64,000 nucleotides of DNA from Actinobacillus arthritidis. GTDB taxonomy: Bacteria > Pseudomonadota > Gammaproteobacteria > Enterobacterales > Pasteurellaceae. Where the stretch lies: contig NZ_CP103833.1 in NCBI RefSeq assembly GCF_029774155.1, forward strand, positions 1 through 64,000, read 5' to 3'. A program made the position numbers and the translations under genes. The notes beneath the pieces were generated by a model that saw only the letters and a list, made by a program, of their open reading frames with translations, ran no database searches and had not been told where the DNA came from. Within the stretch, counting starts at the first letter, position 1; each line of letters starts with the position of its first letter. Shown in pieces: positions 10,404 through 18,480 of the stretch.

Positions 10404-10415
10404 GGCAATATTGCC
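10404..10415. promoter_or_regulatory. 12-bp palindrome between divergent genes
   Basis: GGCAATATTGCC is a perfect 12-bp palindrome in the 179-base gap between the UlaG-like gene (leftward) and the DJ-1/AraC regulator (rightward). Its position suits an operator for either gene. Only the palindrome itself is seen; binding is inference. Confidence 0.35.
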
Positions 10416-10497
10416 ATTTATCGAAAGGATTCTGCCATTCTTTTATATTGTTATGTTAAAATCGACAACATCTTCTACTTGATAAAACGATTTTTAA

Positions 10498-11444
10498 ATG
10501 AACACACCACCTCGCCTTGCTCTATACGCCCAAAATGGCTACAACGATTTTGTTTTTAATATTCCCTTTTCGCTGTTTCAAGCGGAATATGACGGCAAAA
10601 AATTATTTGATTTTCAAATTGTAAGCGATAACGGCAAGCCAATCATTAGCCAATTAGGAATGAAACTTACGCCCCACGGCGATTTAGATATGCTAGACAT
10701 AGTGGATATTATTGTGATTTCAGGCTGGGTTGGTGAAAAACCGTCTAAAAAGTTTATTCAGAAATTGCAAACACATCATAAAAACAATAAGAAAATCATT
10801 GCCTTATGTTATGGCACATCTGGATTAGCGTGGGCGGATATTTTGCAAGGAAAAACGGTTGTTACCCATTGGGCAGGTGAGAACGAATTTAGAGAAAAAT
10901 TCCAATCTATTCAATTAGATAGTAATAGGCTTTATATTGATGACGGCAATATTTTGACTTCCGCAGGGGCGTATGCAGGTATGGACTGTTGTTTGTATTT
11001 TGTGCGGTCATTATATGGCACAAAAGTTGCCAATACGCTCGCTAGAATGTTTGTTACCGCCCCACAACGAGAGGGCGGACAAGCACAGTTTAGCGATATT
11101 TCGCCCATCAGCCACGTTAAAAATGAAAAAATCGACCAATTATTGCAGTTTTTAAGTGAAAATTTGGCGGACAATCATCGCCTTGACGATTTGGCAAATC
11201 GTATCCATTTGTCCAAACGCGCTTTAACCGCCATTTTAAGGCGGCAACCAATTTAACTTTATCTGAATGGTTGATCGCAAAGCGCCTCACGTTAGCACAA
11301 ACGCTGTTGGAAAATGGCGATGACGATATGGAACGTATCGCCCAAAAAGCAGGCTTTGGCACAGCGAGCAATCTGCGAATGCACTTTAAAGATCTGTTTG
11401 GCGTATCTCCGCAAACGTGGCGGAAAAGTTTTGGTATGGCTTAA
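10498..11444 (+). CDS. DJ-1/PfpI-AraC transcriptional regulator (GlxA type), frameshifted
   Basis: A GlxA-type regulator: an N-terminal DJ-1/PfpI amidotransferase-like fold (about 1-190, with LCYGTSGLAWAD at the nucleophile-elbow position) and a C-terminal AraC helix-turn-helix. The first frame ends at 11256. Adding one C at about 11228 (ACCGC to ACCCGC) restores RALTRHFKAATNLTLSEWL, matching the paralogue at 18481 (RRTFTRHFQ), and the frame then runs to 11444, giving 315 residues. The span is one base short of a multiple of three, which agrees. It is about half identical to the paralogue by eye. The effector and targets are unknown; the divergent UlaG-like gene is a candidate target. Confidence 0.85.
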
Positions 11445-11454
11445 TGAAATACGC

Positions 11455-11700
11455 CTAATGCTCTTTACACGCCCATTCCGTTACCACCAACTTCATTACC
11501 GCAATGCGTTTGAGTTCGTTTTCTTCAAATTGCCAATCGGATTTGCCAGTGTAATGAGCCATTAAGTATTGAAGTGCGGTGATTTTTTCTTCTCTTTCTT
11601 CAAGTAATGAAATTTCGCCTTTGCCAATAATGCTTTGGTAACGGAAAGAATAATGGCAGGCGATGTCAGCGTGGACAATTTCGTTTTTGCATTGTTGTTC
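11455..11700 (-). pseudogene. C-terminal remnant of a pyridoxamine-phosphate-oxidase-like flavoprotein
   Basis: On the minus strand one frame reads CKNEIVHADIACHYSFRYQS, then IIGKGEISLLEEREEK and QYLMAHYTGKSDW, ending VMKLVVTEWACKEH and a TAG at 11457-11455. This fits the C-terminal half of the FMN-binding pyridoxamine 5'-phosphate oxidase-related (NimA-like) family. Upstream the frame meets a TGA near 11705 and no N-terminal half or start is visible before the 11847 hairpin, so this looks like a 5'-deleted relic. The rest of the gap to 11846 shows nothing I recognise. Confidence 0.65.
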
Positions 11701-11846
11701 TCATCGTGTTTTCAAATTGACAGTCAGTGTAAAACAGGAACTGGGAAATTTCCAACCACTTACCGCTATTGGCTAATTATTTCACTTTTTCCCATTTCAC
11801 ATCAACTCAAATGAATGGCGGAGAATCTTTGGGGAAATAGATAAAA

Positions 11847-11884
11847 AAGCGGTGGTAAATTTTTGAAGATTTACTACCGCTTTT
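11847..11884 (-). terminator. Hairpin terminator of the oxidoreductase gene
   Basis: AAGCGGTGGTAAAT (11847-11860) faces ATTTACTACCGCTT (11869-11882), with A-runs left and T-runs right. It is nearly identical to the hairpin at 17014 after the LysR gene, so the two genes that flank the R-M unit end in sister terminators. Confidence 0.75.
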
Positions 11885-11895
11885 ACTTCCTAAGC

Positions 11896-12411
11896 TTACG
11901 CCAAAAACGCCTGATAACGACTGACCGCTTGGGCGATTTGTTCATCACTGATCTTCAACGCACCGCCAACCACAAAGGTTTTGCTATATTGCATATTGGT
12001 GTAGCGAGCCATTGTTTTAATCGGTAATAAAAACTCGTCCACCGTATGCCCCATTTCGCTATTTGGTTGATAGTCATTTTCGGATGCACCGAGCGAAACT
12101 GCCACCGATAACGTTTTCCCCACCAATGCTTTCCCTTTACTGCCATACGCCCAACCATAGGTTAAAACATCGTCCTGCCATTGTTTGAGCAAGGCTGGCG
12201 TGCTGTACCAATACATCGGAAATTGCAACACGATGTGGTCAGTTTGGCTTAGTACCGCTTGCTCGGTCGCCACGTCAATTTTGCCGTCTGGATATAGCTC
12301 ATACAACGAACAAACTTCTACATTCGCCACGCTTTTTGCTCCTTTGGCAAGGGCTGAATTAACACGAGATGAAGTTAAATCTGGGTAAGCAACAATCACT
12401 AAGGTTTTCAT
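11896..12411 (-). CDS. Flavodoxin-fold NAD(P)H oxidoreductase
   Basis: A 171-residue member of the NAD(P)H dehydrogenase (quinone) / KefF / MdaB flavodoxin-like family, which uses FMN or FAD for two-electron reduction of quinones or similar acceptors in the cytoplasm. It opens MKTLVIVAYPDLTSSRVN and has the family segment QFPMYWYSTPALLKQWQDD near residues 83-101 and the GWAYG turn. It is transcribed away from the LysR gene at 16076; without the R-M unit the two would be close divergent neighbours, the common layout of a LysR regulator and its target. Substrate unknown. Confidence 0.85.
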   Translation of the reverse strand: MKTLVIVAYPDLTSSRVNSALAKGAKSVANVEVCSLYELYPDGKIDVATEQAVLSQTDHIVLQFPMYWYSTPALLKQWQDDVLTYGWAYGSKGKALVGKTLSVAVSLGASENDYQPNSEMGHTVDEFLLPIKTMARYTNMQYSKTFVVGGALKISDEQIAQAVSRYQAFLA

Positions 12412-12520
12412 TTTATTTTTCCTATGTGCTGAATGAATGTGCCTATTATAAAAACAGCATTATTCAATAAAATGGGGTAATTTAAAAAATACTCTTTAAT
12501 TAAATTAAAATATAGTGGTT

Positions 12521-12561
12521 ACAAGCGGTCAATTTTGGGAGAAAAAATGCAAGATTTTAGG
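12521..12561. repeat. Left copy of a 41-bp direct repeat flanking the R-M unit
   Basis: This 41-base segment begins with the full uptake signal ACAAGCGGTC and continues through GGGAG, an ATG and codons for MQDFR. It matches 16050-16090 at 40 of 41 bases, the single difference being T versus A at repeat position 13. Weaker similarity continues for about ten bases. After it the frame reads on as a short unrelated peptide and stops at about 12624. The repeat reproduces the ribosome-binding site and start of the LysR gene at 16076. Confidence 0.9.
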
Positions 12562-12607
12562 ACAATGGAAAAAGTGATTGAATTAGCATTTTCCTTATTC
12601 CATCCAG

Positions 12608-12636
12608 TGTTTTTAACTGGATAAATTTGTTATAAT
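12608..12636 (+). promoter_or_regulatory. Possible promoter of the R-M operon
   Basis: A consensus -10 TATAAT lies at 12631-12636, 40 bases before the methyltransferase start. The matching -35 (TGTTTT at 12608) is weak. It lies inside the inserted segment, so the R-M unit would carry its own promoter. Inference from sequence only. Confidence 0.4.
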
Positions 12637-12676
12637 TTACAGCAATTGTTATTTATCACAATATATTAGCTATTTT

Positions 12677-13674
12677 ATGTCTTTAACCTATATTGATTTG
12701 TTTTCAGGTGCTGGTGGATTTTCGCTCGGGTTTGACCGTGCGGGATTTCGCCAACTTTTGTCTGTGGAAATCGAACCACATTATTGCGATACCTATCAGG
12801 CAAACTTTCCTGAACACAAAATTTTACAATGCGATTTGACCACACTTTCTGATGATGAATTGTTCAAACAGCTTAATCATCAAAAAGTTGATGTAGTTAT
12901 TGGTGGTCCGCCCTGTCAGGGGTTTAGTATAGCTGGCAAAATCGGACGAACCTTTGCCGATGATCCTCGTAATCATCTGTTTAAAGAATTTGTGAGAGTA
13001 GTTAAACTCACGCGACCGAAATTTTTTGTAATGGAAAATGTGGCTCGTTTGTTTACCCATAATTCGGGCAAAACCCGAACAGAAATTACTGAGCATTTTG
13101 AGCAGTTGGGTTATCAGGTAGAGAGCAAGGTGCTGAATGCGCTGATTTTGGCGTACCACAACTGCGTAGCCGTATCGTGTTTATCGGGCGAAAAGACAGG
13201 GGGAAGATTGCCTTTCCCGAGCCGAGCCACACGGAATACAACACTGTTGGTAATGCCATCAGGCATTTTCCGAAGTTAAGTGCGGGTGAGAACAGCTTGA
13301 TTTTGAACCACGAAGCGATGAACCACAGCGAGCAGATGCTGAGAAAAATGTCGTTTGTCAAAAATGGCGGCGACCGCAATGATATTCCCGAAAGCCTACG
13401 ACCGACTTCGGGTGATGTCCGTAAATACATTCGTTACCACAGCGAAAAGCCGTCTGTTTGCGTAACAGGCGATATGCGAAAAGTCTTTCATTATGAACAA
13501 AATCGTGCTTTGACCGTGCGAGAGCTTGTCGCCTTGCAGTCGTTTCCCGATGATTTTGTTTTCTTGGGGCAGAAAATTGCCCAGCGACAACAAGTTGGTA
13601 ATGCCGTTCCGCCCCTTTTGGCTCAGGCGATTGCCGAAGCCGTATTAGAAATGAACCAAAATGAACCAGCCTAA
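12677..13674 (+). CDS. C5-cytosine DNA methyltransferase of the R-M unit, frameshifted
   Basis: A complete m5C methyltransferase. Motif I DLFSGAGGFSLG (7-18), motif IV GGPPCQGFS with catalytic C80, motif VI ENV (120-122), motif VIII QLRSR, motif IX RALTVRELVALQSFPDDF and motif X GNAVPP are all present in order. The first frame ends at 13279 and the second picks up at about 13142. Adding one G at about 13141 (GCGCT to GCGGCT) gives VLNAADFGVPQLRSRIVFIG, the canonical motif VIII region, and a 332-residue protein. The target-recognition region between motifs VIII and IX is short, so a short target is likely. It overlaps the next gene by 14 bases, so the two are one operon. Confidence 0.92.
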
Positions 13675-14671
13675 ATACCCGAAAGTCAATTACATAGGTA
13701 ATAAAGAAAAAATTGCTGAATGGATTTGCGAGCAACTACCTGCTGATGTGAAAACCGTTGCTGACGTGTTCAGCGGCGGTTGTTCTTTTTCTTTTGAAGC
13801 GAAAAAACGTGGCTATCAAGTGATTGCCAACGATATTTTAAACATCAACTATCAGCTGGCGTTGGCATTGATTGCAAATAATCAGGAAATTTTGACCGCT
13901 TGCGATGTGGATTTTATTTTCAGCAATCCGCCCCAATCAGGCTTTATGACCAAGCATTACAGCGATGTGTTCTTTTTTGAAGAAGAATGTAGGCAACTTG
14001 ATAGTATTCGGGAAAACATTTTAAAGCTGGAAAATACGCATAAACAGGCGTTGGCGTTTGCGTTAATGCGTCGGGCGATGATCCGAAAAATGCCGTATTC
14101 TCGTTTTACGATCCCTTGGGAAAAGGTCAAACAGTTGCGAGATGAAGAGTACAGCTATGCCAAATACGGACGCCGCCGAGCGTATCACAATCAATCTTTT
14201 GAATTTCACTTTCGGGAAAATCTCAACGCCTACAACCAGACGGTGTTTGATAACGGAAAAGTTCATCAAGTCTATAATCAAGACGTGTTTGAACTGCTCG
14301 ATCATATTCAAGCTGATGCTGTCTATTTAGATCCGCCCTACACAGGCACGATGAACAATTATTTCGGCTTTTATGGCTTGCTTGACAGCTATATTTCAGG
14401 CGAAATCAAACAGCCCTTTGATAATCATTTTATGGATAAAAAACAAGCGGTTGAATTATTTGAAAAATTGATTGAAAAGCTCAAACCGTTTAAATATTGG
14501 CTACTCAGCTACAACAATGTTTCGCACCCCAATCGTGAAGAATTAAGTGAAATGCTTTCTCACAACGGACGAAAAGTAACCATTTTGGAAACACCGCACG
14601 TTTACAAAGTAACAGGCAAAAAGAACAAGCAAAAGCACACCGAAATTTTGTTTTTAGTGGAGAATGCTTAA
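13661..14671 (+). CDS. D12-class N6-adenine DNA methyltransferase of the R-M unit
   Basis: A 336-residue adenine methyltransferase of the D12 (Dam-like) class. It shows an N-terminal [14 protein letters not shown], the SAM-binding [19 protein letters not shown] (about 33-51) followed by the acidic NDI, and the catalytic motif VYLDPPYTG (about 223-231). The start overlaps the C5 methyltransferase by 14 bases and the stop overlaps the endonuclease start at base 14671, so translation is probably coupled through all three genes. Two methyltransferases of different chemistry imply an asymmetric target, with C modified on one strand and A on the other. Confidence 0.92.
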   Translation: MNQPKYPKVNYIGNKEKIAEWICEQLPADVKTVADVFSGGCSFSFEAKKRGYQVIANDILNINYQLALALIANNQEILTACDVDFIFSNPPQSGFMTKHYSDVFFFEEECRQLDSIRENILKLENTHKQALAFALMRRAMIRKMPYSRFTIPWEKVKQLRDEEYSYAKYGRRRAYHNQSFEFHFRENLNAYNQTVFDNGKVHQVYNQDVFELLDHIQADAVYLDPPYTGTMNNYFGFYGLLDSYISGEIKQPFDNHFMDKKQAVELFEKLIEKLKPFKYWLLSYNNVSHPNREELSEMLSHNGRKVTILETPHVYKVTGKKNKQKHTEILFLVENA

Positions 14672-15831
14672 TGCAAACCTATGAAGAGTATTGGAAACTA
14701 ACATTAGCATATACAGATTTTAATGACGTCAAATTTATCAAAGCATTAAATATTTGTGTTGATTTTATTGATAACGTAATTTCAAATAATCCTGAGTATG
14801 CAAATGATATTGCAGAATGTACTACTATTGCAGAAAAACAAAAGTTATGTAGAAAGTTTAAATATTATTCTGATTTACAAAGAGAAATAAGAAAAACGCC
14901 TGAATTAAAATCTGATGATACAGGCTATGAACTAGATGAAGAATCAGCTAGAAAAGCGATCAATCAAATGGTAAAACTTGGTTTTATAACACCATTTTTA
15001 ACATCATATCACGAGCTATCAAAATTGTATTTACAAGCAAAGACAAATAGAAAAAGAGAAACGATACTTTCTAAAATAGTTTATACGAGTTCATCTTTTC
15101 AAAGCTCGGTTACAAAACCATCAGATATTCATCAACTTAATTTTCTAATCAAAACACTAGTGGAACACCCTCAAGGCAAGTTAAGAAAAGATGAGATTTC
15201 AGCATTAATGTTGGTTGACTTAAATACTTTTCATCATGATTACTTAGATAAAACAGAGTTAGATGAATATTTGAAGAAAGGATTGGAATCAGGTTTTGTA
15301 AAGAGAAAATATAACCAAATTAGCCATTTATGGAATTTACTTTCTAAACTAGATGACTTACAACGGGTAGGCGATGATCTTTACTTTGCTGAAGATGCTC
15401 AACGCATTTTTAGCAACATTGAAGAAAGCACTCGTAAAAGAGATCCGTATTTGCACCGCTTGTACAAAAACCAATTGCAAGAAGAAAGCGAAGAATATTA
15501 CGGCGATAAGAAATGTATGCTGGAAAAACTAGCATATCCAGTGCTGATTGCCAGCCACATTAAGCCGTTTATCCAGTCTGATGATAACGAAGCCTACGAT
15601 CCAAACAATGGCTTACTGCTCAGCCGCACGCTAGACAGCCTGTTTGATTTAAAATACATCTCTTTTGACGATAACGGCAATATGCTCAAATCCGACCGTT
15701 TGTCGGACGATGTTTGGCAACACTGGCAAAACGTCAAACTTGACAGCGTATTGCTAAATGACAAACGTAAACAGTATCTGGCATTTCATCGAGAGTTGAT
15801 GAAAAAAGAAGACAGTAAAATCAAGGTGTAA
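14671..15831 (+). CDS. HNH-type Type II restriction endonuclease
   Basis: A 386-residue protein with a C-terminal HNH nuclease domain: ASHIKPF (near 294) supplies the first His, then [18 protein letters not shown] (near 310-327) supplies the Asn/His-type metal region. Such SHIKPW..NGLLLS domains are typical of Type II and McrA-like restriction enzymes, including HphI. The N-terminal 240 residues show no domain I recognise and probably read the target. That part (14671-15370) is clearly more AT-rich than the C-terminal part and the methyltransferases, suggesting a mosaic gene. It starts on the last base of the adenine methyltransferase stop. Toxic without the two methyltransferases. Confidence 0.85.
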   Translation: MQTYEEYWKLTLAYTDFNDVKFIKALNICVDFIDNVISNNPEYANDIAECTTIAEKQKLCRKFKYYSDLQREIRKTPELKSDDTGYELDEESARKAINQMVKLGFITPFLTSYHELSKLYLQAKTNRKRETILSKIVYTSSSFQSSVTKPSDIHQLNFLIKTLVEHPQGKLRKDEISALMLVDLNTFHHDYLDKTELDEYLKKGLESGFVKRKYNQISHLWNLLSKLDDLQRVGDDLYFAEDAQRIFSNIEESTRKRDPYLHRLYKNQLQEESEEYYGDKKCMLEKLAYPVLIASHIKPFIQSDDNEAYDPNNGLLLSRTLDSLFDLKYISFDDNGNMLKSDRLSDDVWQHWQNVKLDSVLLNDKRKQYLAFHRELMKKEDSKIKV

Positions 15832-16049
15832 GCAATGATATTTGACGACATCACCACCGATAATCACGGCACTTAGACGTAGGTTTTAGGCTATTTATCT
15901 GACGTGGCAACCTACTTAATTTGCGGTGTAAAAGGTTATTCTGATAAAGCTGAGTATTATTTGGATTTAACTGAGCGATAATGCCGTTTTAAATTTTTTC
16001 AATAAATAATGCCGTCTTACAAACAAATTTCAGATAGCATTTTTACCCT
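15832..16049 (+). other. Right-hand tail of the R-M insertion with a possible gene scrap
   Basis: No full gene is present in these 218 bases. One frame at about 15888-15981 reads YLSDVATYLICGVKGYSDKA and then EYYLDLTER before a TAA; it has the look of coding sequence but no start and no family I can name. Just after it, two near-copies of AATGCCGT(T/C)TTA occur at about 15980 and 16007. The segment ends where the right copy of the direct repeat begins. Confidence 0.35.
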
Positions 16050-16090
16050 ACAAGCGGTCAAATTTGGGAGAAAAAATGCAAGATTTTAGG
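16050..16090. repeat. Right copy of the 41-bp direct repeat, in place at the LysR start
   Basis: ACAAGCGGTC at 16050, then the ribosome-binding site GGGAG (16066-16070) and the ATG at 16076 with the first codons of the LysR gene. It matches 12521-12561 at 40 of 41 bases. Because it runs straight into an intact gene, this copy is probably the original and the left one the duplicate. Confidence 0.9.
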
Positions 16091-17001
16091 GCGATGGCGA
16101 TTTTTGCCGAAGTGGTGCAACACCAATCTATGCAAAAAACAGCGGAAAAATTGGGGTTAACAGTTTCCACGGTTAGCCAAGCAATCAGCAAATTGGAAAA
16201 ACAGTGCGGTATCAAATTGCTCAACCGCACCACCAGACGCATTGCCCTCACAAATGCGGGAGAGCAATTTTATCAAGGCTGTTTGGCGATGTTGGCGGGG
16301 GCGGAACAAGCAATGAAGGTCGCCGAAGAATTGCAAGATGAGCCAAGTGGTACGGTTAGCATTGCCACATATTCAACATCTATTTTGACCCAGCTCAAGC
16401 AAGCCTTATACAAGGTGCAGAATACTTACCCAAAACTGGCGGTAACCCTACAACTCACGGACACTTTGGCGGATTTGTATCAGCAAAAAACGGACATCGC
16501 CTTGCGTGCGGGGATTGACTCGTTAGACAATCCGCAACTTATTGCCAAGAAATTGATGGATTTAGACATCGGCTTTTTCGCCACGCCTGAATTATTGGCA
16601 AAATATCCCACTCCCCAAACGCCTGCGGAAATGCAAAATCTGCAGTGGATTGTGCCTGACAGAGCGTGGCTACCGCCCACAGACGAACAGCATAACCCTA
16701 CGCAATGGCGAGTTACCCATGCTCAAACAGGTGAAGAAAAGTGGTTCAAAACCAACCCCAAAATCATCAGCGCCGATAGTTTGGCGAGCTATCAGCTTAT
16801 GCTTGCCCATTTGGGCGTAACCATTTTAGCGAAACAGGAAGTTCAAGCGGATTTGGACGCTGGCAGATTGGTGCAACTGCTCCCCGAATGGAAACTCCCC
16901 CCTGTGCCGTATTATTTGGTTATGCTCAACCGCCAACTCCCTAAAAAAGTGCGAGCCGTAGCAGAAATGGTGGAGGGGGGTTTTTACATCAACCCAAATA
17001 G
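16076..17001 (+). CDS. LysR-family transcriptional regulator
   Basis: The N-terminal winged helix (MQDFRAMAIFAEVVQHQSMQ and on, with TVSTVSQAISKLEKQCG) and a C-terminal LysR effector domain are clear. ATG 16076 follows GGGAG and is preferred to an in-frame TTG at 16064. The uninterrupted frame runs to 17086 straight through the 17014 hairpin, which is odd. If one G is missing from the G-run at about 16975-16980, the protein ends VEGGFLHQPK at TAG 17001, before the terminator and at a normal length of about 309 residues. That is my preferred end. Likely target: the divergent oxidoreductase at 11896, from which the R-M unit now separates it. Confidence 0.82.
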
Positions 17002-17013
17002 ATTTCAAACAAA

Positions 17014-17048
17014 AAGCGGTGGTAAATTTTGGAAGATTTACCACCGCT
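17014..17048 (+). terminator. Terminator after the LysR gene
   Basis: AAGCGGTGGTAAAT (17014-17027) pairs perfectly with ATTTACCACCGCTT (17035-17048). It also lies at the end of the converging ABC-type gene. Nearly identical to the hairpin at 11847. Confidence 0.75.
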
Positions 17049-17054
17049 TGCACA

Positions 17055-17906
17055 TCAAACTTCCACCCGTTTGCCGATGTCTTTGAGGTTGGAAAATTCT
17101 TCGAGTAATCTTGGGGCGTCGTCAAGGCTGATTGCGAATATCCAAAGGTAGGTAATGACGGCATAGATATGCCCTGCTTACACGCCATTAGTGGTGGCAA
17201 GCTGAACAACGGTTACGCCAAACAAAATAGCGGACGCTATGCCAATCCATAAGTAGCCCATTGCCTCTCGGTTGGAAAGGTGGATTCGCAATTTCGCTAA
17301 CAGATCGTAGTGTTTATCGAGCTGATAAGGCTCGCTTTTTTCGATCACTTGCACTTCTTTTTCCAAACGATTATTAAGTTTTAAATAGAGCAGATCGTTG
17401 GTTTTAGCGTATTTTGGCGGCAAGATTGTGAAAAATAGCAAAATGCCAAATGCCGTAACACCTGCCCAAAATTCGATGATCAGCAACATAACTGCCGTCC
17501 CGATAATCGAGAAACCAGACATTATCAATATAGGTAAATGTTGCTCAAAAAAGTCCACAAACTGACGAGATAATGCCACTCGTGCGGTAATCGCAGACGT
17601 ATCCAAGCCTTTTTCACGCTGGTTTAGCACCACAGGCACGGCAAGCTCTGCATAAATGCGAGCGAAAGCACGGGTATCCACCGCACGGCGTGTCGCCCCT
17701 ATGCCCCAAATGACAAGCACTACCAATGAATAAGTGAGCGACAGCCAAATATCGCCTTGCATTATGGCCTTCACAGCAAAACTACCAAACAGCGGATAAG
17801 TCAAAAACAGCGTGTTTTCAAGAGCAACCAAGAAAAACGTGCTGAGTAACCGTTGTTTATTATTTTTCGCAATGGATTTCAAATTTTCAATCGCATTCGC
17901 TTGCAT
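17055..17906 (-). pseudogene. ABC-transporter-type six-helix membrane protein, interrupted by an in-frame stop
   Basis: The 242-codon frame from 17906 encodes an ABC exporter-type transmembrane domain without an ATPase domain (ABC six-transmembrane family): several hydrophobic segments and a long cytosolic helical loop (TNDLLYLKLNNRLEKEVQV). It stops at TAA (17178-17180). The same frame then goes on for about 40 more codons as AGHIYAVITYLWIFAISLDD and ends FSNLKDIGKRVEV and TGA at 17055-17057. That tail reads as a genuine last helix and C-terminus, so a sense codon seems to have become TAA. Whether the short form works is unknown. The MarR gene lies directly upstream, two bases away, in one operon. 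Confidence 0.72.
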
Positions 17907-17907
17907 T

Positions 17908-18330
17908 TTATTCCCCTAAATTTCGATTTAAAATGAGGCTAAACTCTCGCAACTCGTTGACTAATAAGGCTAATTTTTCTTCGCCAAAATCCACCGCACT
18001 TTGCAGTTCTAATGCCGTTTGTTTGGTAATGATAGGCTCAATTTTCGCCTTTCCCAGCTCCGTCAAGCGGTGCAATTTGCCCCGCTTATCGCTTGGGTTA
18101 GCTTCAGTCGTCAGCCAGCCACGTTCCACCAGTTGCTTGCAGACAAAAGAAATCGTCTGCTTCGGCAAGCACCACTCTTCACAAATGGCTTTTTGCGAAC
18201 ATTGTTGATTGTGATAAACCGAGTACAGCACAAAATATTCATTTTCGGGCAAACCGTTTTTCTTCGCCCACTGCACATAAATATCAAGGGTTTTTGCCAT
18301 TGTTTCGGCAAGTAAATCAATGTTATTCAT
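17908..18330 (-). CDS. MarR-family transcriptional regulator
   Basis: A 140-residue winged-helix MarR protein. The recognition region reads CSQKAICEEWCLPKQTISFV, followed by the wing TTEANPSDKRGKLHRLTELG, the MarR signature. C-terminal helices would form the dimer. It is the first gene of a two-gene leftward operon with the ABC-type membrane protein, the common layout of a MarR repressor controlling its own exporter. A long inverted repeat immediately upstream (18352-18401) is its likely operator, shared with the rightward DJ-1/AraC gene. Confidence 0.9.
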   Translation of the reverse strand: MNNIDLLAETMAKTLDIYVQWAKKNGLPENEYFVLYSVYHNQQCSQKAICEEWCLPKQTISFVCKQLVERGWLTTEANPSDKRGKLHRLTELGKAKIEPIITKQTALELQSAVDFGEEKLALLVNELREFSLILNRNLGE

Positions 18331-18351
18331 TATAATCCCTCTCCCTAAAAC

Positions 18352-18401
18352 AAGTCCTAAATAAGACTATAATTTCACTATTTTAGTCTTATTTGGGACT
18401 T
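18352..18401. promoter_or_regulatory. MarR-type operator between divergent genes
   Basis: AAGTCCTAAATAAGACTA (18352-18369) and TAGTCTTATTTGGGACTT (18384-18401) are inverted copies matching at 17 of 18 bases, 14 bases apart. A TATAAT-like -10 overlaps the inner end (18368-18373). The site sits between the MarR gene and the rightward DJ-1/AraC gene, so one repressor could cover both promoters. The inverted repeat is seen; the binding protein is inferred. Confidence 0.75.
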
Positions 18402-18480
18402 TATCAAGTATTGTTTTGTTGTAAATTTGACTTTTTATCATCTAAACGAAAAAATTGAGCCAAAGTTAAAGGAGAATGTT

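Noticed and set aside
10319..10417. A longer N-terminus for the UlaG-like protein
   Set aside because: It would bury the signal peptide, and the AAGGA site points to the start at 10318.
15851..15865. A 15-base match (GACATCACCACCGAT) to the gnd gene at about 45009
   Set aside because: It is short, the flanks differ, and the reading context is different. Chance or common codon use is enough.
16997..17086. A long C-terminal extension of the LysR protein
   Set aside because: It is read from a hairpin terminator and has no LysR-like sequence. A miscounted G-run at about 16975 explains it better.
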